DNA of 19,470 nucleotides from Rhodobacteraceae bacterium UBA6273. GTDB lineage: Bacteria > Pseudomonadota > Alphaproteobacteria > Rhodobacterales > Rhodobacteraceae. This document shows, piece after piece, positions 15,395-19,470 of this stretch. The first letter of the stretch is position 1; each line of letters opens with the position of its first letter. A program made the position numbers and the translations under genes. The stretch is taken from positions 1-19,470 of the forward strand of contig DJUV01000077.1 in assembly GCA_002440625.1 (NCBI GenBank). The letters are read 5' to 3'. Under the pieces are notes generated by a model that was given only the letters and a program-made list of their open reading frames with translations, did no database searches and was not told where the DNA came from.

Positions 15395-16258
15395 ATGCGT
15401 ATAAATATAGACAAACGTGACCGCGCCACCCAGTTCCGTGAACGCCTCGCCCGGTCGATGGCGGACCAAAGCATGACCCAGAGCGGCCTTGCCCGCGCCG
15501 TGGGGGTCGACCGCTCCACCATCTCGCAGCTTCTCGGCGATCAGGGCGCGCGGCTGCCGAATGCGCAGGTGGTCGCGGAATGCGCGGCGGCCCTTGGCGT
15601 CTCCGCCGACTGGCTTCTGGGTCTCAGCGAACGGCCCGAACGGCTCGCCGACCTTCTCGCCACCTCGCTGACCATGACCGAAGCGCCCCGCGCGCTGATC
15701 GACGAGACGATCTTCGCCTGGCATAAGGAGGCGGCGGGCTACAAGATCCGCCATGTTCCGGCGACCTTGCCCGACATGCTCAAGACCCGCGACATGCTGC
15801 GCTGGGAATATGAGCCGCAGTTGGGCCGCACCGCCGATCAGGCCATCGGGGCGAGCGAGGACCGCCTGTCGTGGATGCGCCGTTCCGGCTCCGACTACGA
15901 AATCGCCCTGCCGCAGCACGAACTGCAATCCTTCGTCCGCGCCGAAGGCTATTACGCCGGCCTGCCGCCCGCGATCCGCCGCGACCAGATCGACCGCTTG
16001 GGCGAGCTTTACCGCCAGCTCTACCCCGCACTCCGCATCTATGTCTTCGACGCGCGCCGGGTGTTTTCCGCCCCCGTCACCGTCTTCGGCCCGCTCCTTG
16101 CCGTCCTCTACCTCGGCCGCCATTACATCGCCTTCCGCGATTCCGCCCGTGTCGCGGGCTTCTCGGGCCATTTCGACTGGCTGGTGCGGGAGGCGGAAAC
16201 CGGCGCGCGGGACTTCGGGCAGGTCTTGGCGGGGCTGGCGGCGGAAGCTGGGCTTTAA
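15395..16258 (+). CDS. XRE family transcriptional regulator with C-terminal sensory-like domain
   Basis: The 287-residue protein has an amino-terminal Cro/C1-type helix-turn-helix (about 13-77), with MTQSGLARAVGVDRSTISQL as the core and LGVSADWLLGLSERPE closing the domain. The rest (about 95-287) is an uncharacterised domain without recognisable membrane segments; it may sense a ligand. The gene is divergent from the DUF2061-desaturase pair, with CCGAAT-type boxes between them, so control of lipid desaturation together with autorepression is the natural inference. No Shine-Dalgarno sequence precedes the ATG at 15395. The nearest promoter-like elements would start the mRNA at that ATG, so translation may be leaderless. 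Later ATGs lie inside the DNA-binding domain and are unlikely starts. Confidence 0.87.
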   Translation: MRINIDKRDRATQFRERLARSMADQSMTQSGLARAVGVDRSTISQLLGDQGARLPNAQVVAECAAALGVSADWLLGLSERPERLADLLATSLTMTEAPRALIDETIFAWHKEAAGYKIRHVPATLPDMLKTRDMLRWEYEPQLGRTADQAIGASEDRLSWMRRSGSDYEIALPQHELQSFVRAEGYYAGLPPAIRRDQIDRLGELYRQLYPALRIYVFDARRVFSAPVTVFGPLLAVLYLGRHYIAFRDSARVAGFSGHFDWLVREAETGARDFGQVLAGLAAEAGL

Positions 16259-16308
16259 GGTGGATGGTTGCTCCGGCGCCACCACTCAGGAATTGATCCG
16301 ACCGGGCC

Positions 16309-16336
16309 TTGCCCCACCCCGCCCCGTCGCTATATT
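16309..16336 (+). promoter_or_regulatory. Predicted sigma70 promoter of the PACE gene
   Basis: TTGCCC (16309-16314) and TATATT (16331-16336) are 16 bases apart. The expected transcription start, near 16343, lies about three bases before the first ACGG hairpin, giving a leader of roughly 70 bases before the ATG at 16412. The fit between this start and the riboswitch-like structure strengthens both calls. Confidence 0.6.
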
Positions 16337-16345
16337 CACCTCAGC

Positions 16346-16405
16346 GAGGACGGCCTCCCCCAGCAAAGGGACCAGTCACCGGGACGGCCCGGCATCTGAA
16401 CGGGG
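16346..16405 (+). ncRNA. Candidate mini-ykkC (guanidine-II) riboswitch
   Basis: Two perfect hairpins carry the same tetraloop: GAGG-ACGG-CCTC (16346-16357, 4-bp stem) and CCGGG-ACGG-CCCGG (16379-16392, 5-bp stem), joined by 21 bases. Mini-ykkC RNAs are defined by two short stem-loops with ACGR loops closed by G-C pairs, a variable linker, and a nearby ribosome binding site. In known cases guanidinium makes the loops dock and raises expression. Here GGGG (16402-16405) lies nine bases after the second hairpin and six before the ATG. A run of five C (16357-16361), at the 3' edge of the first stem, could pair with that GGGG when ligand is absent. The downstream gene encodes a small cation exporter, in keeping with guanidine control. 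Not confirmed by a covariance search. Confidence 0.75.
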
Positions 16406-16411
16406 CTTCCC

Positions 16412-16846
16412 ATGCGCACCACATCCGACCGTATCCGGCACGCGATTTCCTTCGAGGTGATCGGCCTGATCCTCATCACCCCTCTCGGGGCGCTCGCCTT
16501 CGACAAGCCGGTGGAGCAGATCGGCGTCGTGGCCTTCGTCAGCGCCACGATGGCCACCGGCTGGAACTACCTCTACAACCTCATCTTCGACCACGCGCTT
16601 CTGCGGATCAGGGGCGCGGTGCAAAAGACCGTGCCGATCCGGGTCATCCACGCCATTCTCTTCGAGGGCGGATTGCTCCTCATCCTGCTGCCCTTCATCG
16701 CCTGGTATCTCGGCGTCTCGCTTCTGGAGGCCTTCCTGATGGACCTCTCCTTCGCGATCTTCTACCTCGTCTATGCCTTCGTCTTTAACTGGGCCTATGA
16801 CGTGATCTTCCCGGTGCCGGCTGGCACCCCGCCCGGCAATGCCTAG
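16412..16846 (+). CDS. PACE family efflux transporter
   Basis: The 144-residue inner-membrane protein consists of two bacterial-transmembrane-pair repeats. The first has RIRHAISFEVIG (7-18) and WNYLYNLIFD (51-60); the second has RVIHAILFEGG (77-87) and FNWAYDVIFP (125-134). Four membrane helices are predicted. Glu15 stands at the position I remember as essential in AceI, the founding member, which exports chlorhexidine and short diamines by proton antiport; Glu85 is its repeat counterpart. The gene is preceded by a sigma70-like promoter and a leader with the layout of a guanidine-II riboswitch. That suggests the physiological substrate is guanidinium or a related organic cation. GGGG six bases upstream supports the start. 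The DUF995 gene converges 23 bases downstream. Confidence 0.9.
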   Translation: MRTTSDRIRHAISFEVIGLILITPLGALAFDKPVEQIGVVAFVSATMATGWNYLYNLIFDHALLRIRGAVQKTVPIRVIHAILFEGGLLLILLPFIAWYLGVSLLEAFLMDLSFAIFYLVYAFVFNWAYDVIFPVPAGTPPGNA

Positions 16847-16869
16847 CGGGGTCCGCCCGGCACACCGCC

Positions 16870-17337
16870 TTACTTCACCAGCTTGGCGAAAGCCTTCGAG
16901 ACGAGATCGCCACGCGAAAGCTTGTTTTTCTCGTCGGTGTAGTAGTCGTCTTTCGTCGGCTTGGTCTTGTCGTAATGGACGGACCAGAGCGTCCAAAGCT
17001 CATTCTCCGCACCAAGGTACCACTTCCAGCAATCGGTCGACGGTTCCCAGTCAGTGCCCAGCACCTTGACCTTCATGCAGACTTCATTGCCCTTCGCGCT
17101 CCAGTTGCCTTGATAGGCGCGTTTGCCGCCCGTTTCTGGGGTAGAGACACCCTTCACGGTGCCATCCGGCGCGAAATAAGCCTTGGAGTTGCCCCAGTTG
17201 GCCGTACTCCCGCTATAGAGCGCCGTCAGCGACGTGGCCGCGATCGGCTTGGCGCCTTCCGGCAAGGGTTCGGCATTGGCAGAGACTCCGAAGGATGCAG
17301 CCGCAAGGACTGCGAGAAAATGAAACGGCAATTTCAT
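16870..17337 (-). CDS. DUF995-like secreted protein
   Basis: The product has 155 residues from the ATG at 17337, starting with a signal peptide (MKLPFHFLAVLAAASFGVSA, cleavage probably after ANA). The mature part, with PIAATSLTALYSGSTANWG, YFAPDGTVKGV and a later EVCMKVKV segment, resembles DUF995 proteins of Rhizobiales and Rhodobacterales, small periplasmic proteins of unknown function. Two cysteines (in NEVCMK and STDCWKW) could form a disulphide. The mature region is rich in Trp, Tyr and Lys, unlike its Ala/Arg-rich neighbours. No ribosome binding site stands out; GGGTGG about five bases upstream is the best candidate. A longer frame starting at 17445 has no signal peptide at its start and is not preferred. 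Confidence 0.72.
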   Translation of the reverse strand: MKLPFHFLAVLAAASFGVSANAEPLPEGAKPIAATSLTALYSGSTANWGNSKAYFAPDGTVKGVSTPETGGKRAYQGNWSAKGNEVCMKVKVLGTDWEPSTDCWKWYLGAENELWTLWSVHYDKTKPTKDDYYTDEKNKLSRGDLVSKAFAKLVK

Positions 17338-17457
17338 GGGCCACCCAATCAATAGGGACGATGAATGATCCGTCGCGCAAAGCCCGCCCGCCCCGCAGCG
17401 GGGATGCACGGGGAGTGATCCTATCAACACCGCGCGGGAGCGCATGATCCAAACGGG

Positions 17458-17835
17458 CTAAGCGCCCGTCGCCAGCGCCCGCAGCGTTCCCAGCGCCTTC
17501 TCCGCCGCCGCTTCCGGCACGAAGACATGGTCGTGCATATAGGCCGCAACGACATTGGCCGGGATGCCCACGTCGGCCAGCGCCGAAGCGACCGCCGCCG
17601 TCAGCCCGACGCCTTCCAGTGCGGAATTCACCTGCAACGTGATGAGCCGCATCCGGGGGCCGGCCTCGGGCGCGTCTTCCGCGGGCAAGACCAGCGACAG
17701 GCCTTCCGCCTCGCGGAACATGGCCACGGCACGGGGGATCATCGCCTCCTCCGCGCCGGTGACGAAGACGAAGACGCCGGGGCGGAGGTCGGGCGACATG
17801 CCCGCAATCATCTCATCCCTGCCGCTGACAGCCAT
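17458..17835 (-). CDS. Tandem ACT-domain protein
   Basis: The 125-residue protein matches the small stand-alone tandem ACT family. The first domain covers about 14-60 (SPDLRPGVFVFVTG) and the second about 61-122, with RLITLQVNSALEGVGLTAAVASALADVGIPANVVAAYMHDHVFVP. ACT domains usually bind amino acids or other small ligands and regulate enzymes, but this family has no attached enzyme and no assigned ligand. It begins three bases after the stop of the lipocalin gene and is probably co-transcribed with it. A CCCCG-CAG-CGGGG hairpin (17391-17403) lies downstream and may weaken transcription. Confidence 0.85.
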   Translation of the reverse strand: MAVSGRDEMIAGMSPDLRPGVFVFVTGAEEAMIPRAVAMFREAEGLSLVLPAEDAPEAGPRMRLITLQVNSALEGVGLTAAVASALADVGIPANVVAAYMHDHVFVPEAAAEKALGTLRALATGA

Positions 17836-17838
17836 TTC

Positions 17839-18330
17839 TCAGACCGGGCTCAAGGCGGCGGGGTCATAGCCGTTGAAGCGAAGGACATCGCGCGCCGCCC
17901 GCATCAGGTCTTCCCGTACCCCCGGCGTCCGTGACAACACGCGGGCGAACTGGCCCGAGGGCGTGCCGATCACCGCCACCCGGTAATCCGCATCGACCCA
18001 GAGCACCCAGAGCTGTTCCTCGCCCCGCGTGATCCGCCCCGGTCCGCTGACCGCCGCCGTCTCGGCGAAGGCGCGCGCGCCCATCGGGCCGCAGCGGGTG
18101 CCGGTCACGCTGTAGCCCGCCTGACCGGTCCTGACCCAGGTTTCGGTCAGGGGGCCGCAGCGCGCCTCGCTGCCATAGGCGGCGACGACGTGCCAGACAT
18201 CGGCGAAGCGCGCCGGATCGAAGGCCACCGCCGAGGAGATCGGCGTTTCGGCGTTCCTCAGGCCCTGCGGCGCGGGCGCGCAGGCGGAAAGTGCTGCGGC
18301 GGCAAGGACGAGGCTGGCACAAAAACGCAT
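17839..18330 (-). CDS. Lipocalin-like lipoprotein (Blc type)
   Basis: The product has 163 residues from the ATG at 18330. A lipoprotein signal ends in the lipobox LSAC17. The block DPARFADVWHVVAAYGS corresponds to the lipocalin GxW region, although the glycine is replaced by Asp. The stretch LWVLWVDADYRVAVIGTPSG followed by QFARVLSRTPG matches the conserved C-terminal part of bacterial lipocalins such as Blc. Such proteins sit in the outer membrane and bind fatty acids or lysophospholipids. Two cysteines (in ARCGP and TRCGP) may form a disulphide. The tandem-ACT gene follows after three bases, and the GlxA regulator is divergent 97 bases upstream. Confidence 0.8.
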   Translation of the reverse strand: MRFCASLVLAAAALSACAPAPQGLRNAETPISSAVAFDPARFADVWHVVAAYGSEARCGPLTETWVRTGQAGYSVTGTRCGPMGARAFAETAAVSGPGRITRGEEQLWVLWVDADYRVAVIGTPSGQFARVLSRTPGVREDLMRAARDVLRFNGYDPAALSPV

Positions 18331-18427
18331 CGGCAGGCTCCAAATCAGTCGGCGCACATTCCGCCACCGCGCCCCCGGGCGCAAGCGCCGCTTGCCGGGC
18401 GCGGCTTGACGCAATACGAAGGGTTTG

Positions 18428-19405
18428 ATGAAAAGCGAAAGGCCCCTCTTTGCCGCCGATGCAGCGCCCCTGACGGTCGCAGTCCTCGTCATGGCCGAGA
18501 CCAACCTTTTCTCGCTCGCCGCCGCCGTCGATCCGATGCGCGCCGCCAATCGCCGCGCGGGGCGCGAGCTGTTCATCTGGCGCTATGTCTCGGCCGAGGG
18601 CGGGCCGGTGCCGCTGACCGCCGGGTTCACGATCCCGACCGAGGCGCTGACCGACCGGACCGAGGCCGATCTGCTGATGCTCCTCGCCGGGTTCCGGCTG
18701 ATGGAGCAGGCGACGCCCGCGCTTCTCGCCCGGCTCCGCCGCCTCGCGCCGCGCTTGCGCGGCATGGCCGGGATCGACGGGGGGAGCTGGTTCCTCGCCC
18801 TCGCCGGGCTTCTCGACGGACAGGCGGCGACGGTCCATTGGGAAGACCTCGAAAGCTTCGCCGCCCGTTTCCCCGCGATTGAGACGCGGGCCGACCGCTA
18901 CGTGATCTCGGGCCGCTATATCACCACGGGGGGGGCGGCACCCTGCCTTGACATGATGCTTGACCTCATCGGGGCGCGCTGGGGGATGGAACTGGCGCTG
19001 AGGGTCGCCGGTGCCTTCGTCTATGCGCCCTACCAGACCGGCGCGCAGCCGCAGCAATCGGTCCCCGCCGCCCGCATCGCCCGCGCCGATCCCGCGCTTG
19101 GCGCCGCCATCGCACTGATGGAAGCGGGGCTTGAGGACCCGGCCCCGATTGCCGACATCGCCGAGCGCATCGGCCTGTCGCAACGGCGGCTGGAGATGCT
19201 GTTCGCCGACCGGCTCGGCACCAGTCCGGGGCGGTTCTTTCTGGACCTGAGGCTCGACGAGGCGCGGCGGCTTGTCACCGACACAAGGCTCCCTTTACAG
19301 GAAGTGGCGCTCCGCACCGGGTTTTCCGGCCAGGTCACCTTCGCCCGCGCCTTCCGCGCCCGCTTCGGGATGGCGGCTTCGGGGCTGCGGCGGGGGGCGG
19401 GGTAG
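18428..19405 (+). CDS. GlxA-type AraC family transcriptional regulator
   Basis: The product has 325 residues from the ATG at 18428, preceded by GAAGGG. The amino-terminal half (about 15-190) is a DJ-1/PfpI-like amidotransferase fold, recognisable by VAVLVMAETNLFSLAAAVDPMRAAN and by GMAGIDGGSWFLALAGLLDG. In the latter the nucleophile-elbow cysteine is absent, so it senses and does not catalyse. The carboxy-terminal half (about 215-320) is the AraC double helix-turn-helix, with IADIAERIGLSQRRLEMLF and LQEVALRTGFSGQVTFARAF. GlxA-type regulators include CdhR and GbdR, which control carnitine and glycine betaine use in Pseudomonas, but the target here is unknown. A tract of eight G (18938-18945) lies within the coding region and the frame is intact. 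The stop codon lies inside a 30-bp palindrome. Confidence 0.9.
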   Translation: MKSERPLFAADAAPLTVAVLVMAETNLFSLAAAVDPMRAANRRAGRELFIWRYVSAEGGPVPLTAGFTIPTEALTDRTEADLLMLLAGFRLMEQATPALLARLRRLAPRLRGMAGIDGGSWFLALAGLLDGQAATVHWEDLESFAARFPAIETRADRYVISGRYITTGGAAPCLDMMLDLIGARWGMELALRVAGAFVYAPYQTGAQPQQSVPAARIARADPALGAAIALMEAGLEDPAPIADIAERIGLSQRRLEMLFADRLGTSPGRFFLDLRLDEARRLVTDTRLPLQEVALRTGFSGQVTFARAFRARFGMAASGLRRGAG

Positions 19406-19430
19406 GATGGGCAATATTGCCCATCCTACC
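19401..19430. repeat. 30-bp perfect palindrome at the end of the GlxA-type gene
   Basis: The half GGTAGGATGGGCAAT is followed immediately by its exact reverse complement, giving a 30-bp perfect dyad without a spacer. The TAG stop codon of the regulator (19403-19405) is part of it. Sequences of the form GTAGGRTGGGCAAT...ATTGCCCAYCCTAC are, as I remember, dispersed in many Rhodobacterales genomes. No T-run follows, so it is a REP-like unit or bidirectional transcript barrier more than a classical terminator. Confidence 0.7.
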
Positions 19431-19470
19431 TGACGGGTTGCGCAACGAAGGGCTGCGCCGGCCCGCGGGG

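Noticed and set aside
15299..16285. Upstream extension of the DUF2061 frame opposite the XRE gene
   Set aside because: Antisense to a clear helix-turn-helix regulator; the short protein matches DUF2061 from its first residue.
17366..17450. Three TGATCC copies between the ACT and DUF995 genes
   Set aside because: Irregular spacing (17366, 17416, 17445) and a short motif; no symmetry or promoter association, so probably chance.
18331..18427. GC-rich inverted repeats (GCAAG/CTTGC) between the lipocalin and GlxA-type genes
   Set aside because: Arms are only 5 bp inside very GC-rich DNA; could be an operator but chance is equally likely.
17864..19183. 439-residue minus-strand open frame across the GlxA-type and lipocalin genes
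   Set aside because: Overlaps two well-supported genes in other frames and shows no domain pattern.

Overview
The window is chromosomal DNA of a high-GC alphaproteobacterium, most likely of the Rhodobacterales (Rhodobacter/Paracoccus-like group). The indications are the glpX-recJ neighbourhood, the style of tRNA-Glu, the DUF983, DUF2061, DUF995 and tandem-ACT proteins, and two intergenic element types that I remember as common in that order. No phage, transposase, integrase or CRISPR array is visible. Genes are tightly packed and no gene-free stretch exceeds 300 bases.

Layout. (a) 1-2322: the 3' end of glpX, recJ and tRNA-Glu(UUC), a housekeeping block. (b) 2528-2980: a FucU/RbsD-type sugar mutarotase. 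(c) 2984-9785, all on the minus strand: an accessory catabolic island. In transcription order it encodes a flavin monooxygenase, a Rid-family protein, a DUF1028 Ntn-hydrolase-like protein, a LysR regulator, a trimethylamine-dehydrogenase-family FMN/4Fe-4S oxidoreductase and an M20 (ArgE-like) deacylase. Palindromes with an AGG-N5-CCT core lie on both sides of lysR, and a weaker one lies before the monooxygenase gene. This suggests one LysR protein controls the whole island. The substrate is unknown; an N-methylated or N-acylated nitrogen compound is a reasonable inference. (d) 9897-12047, minus: an ECF sigma factor followed by two small membrane proteins, in an arrangement reminiscent of cnrH-cnrY-cnrX, with a secreted four-EF-hand protein encoded upstream. 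(e) 12198-13278, plus: DUF983 and a NUDIX hydrolase in an overlapping pair. (f) 13279-15298, minus: an EamA/DMT permease, a membrane fatty-acid-desaturase-like protein and a small DUF2061 membrane protein. (g) 15395-16258: a divergent XRE regulator, possibly translated from a leaderless mRNA. (h) 16309-16846: a PACE-family efflux transporter. (i) 16870-18330, minus: a secreted DUF995 protein, a tandem-ACT protein and a lipocalin lipoprotein. (j) 18428-19405: a GlxA-type AraC regulator whose stop codon lies inside a 30-bp perfect palindrome.

The most notable signal is in the leader of the PACE gene (16346-16405). Two short GC-rich hairpins, each with an ACGG tetraloop closed by GG/CC pairs, lie between a sigma70-type promoter and the ribosome binding site. 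This is the architecture of the mini-ykkC (guanidine-II) riboswitch, and it implies that this PACE transporter is induced by, and probably exports, guanidinium or a related cation. All assignments come from reading the sequence and from remembered family features; no database search was run.
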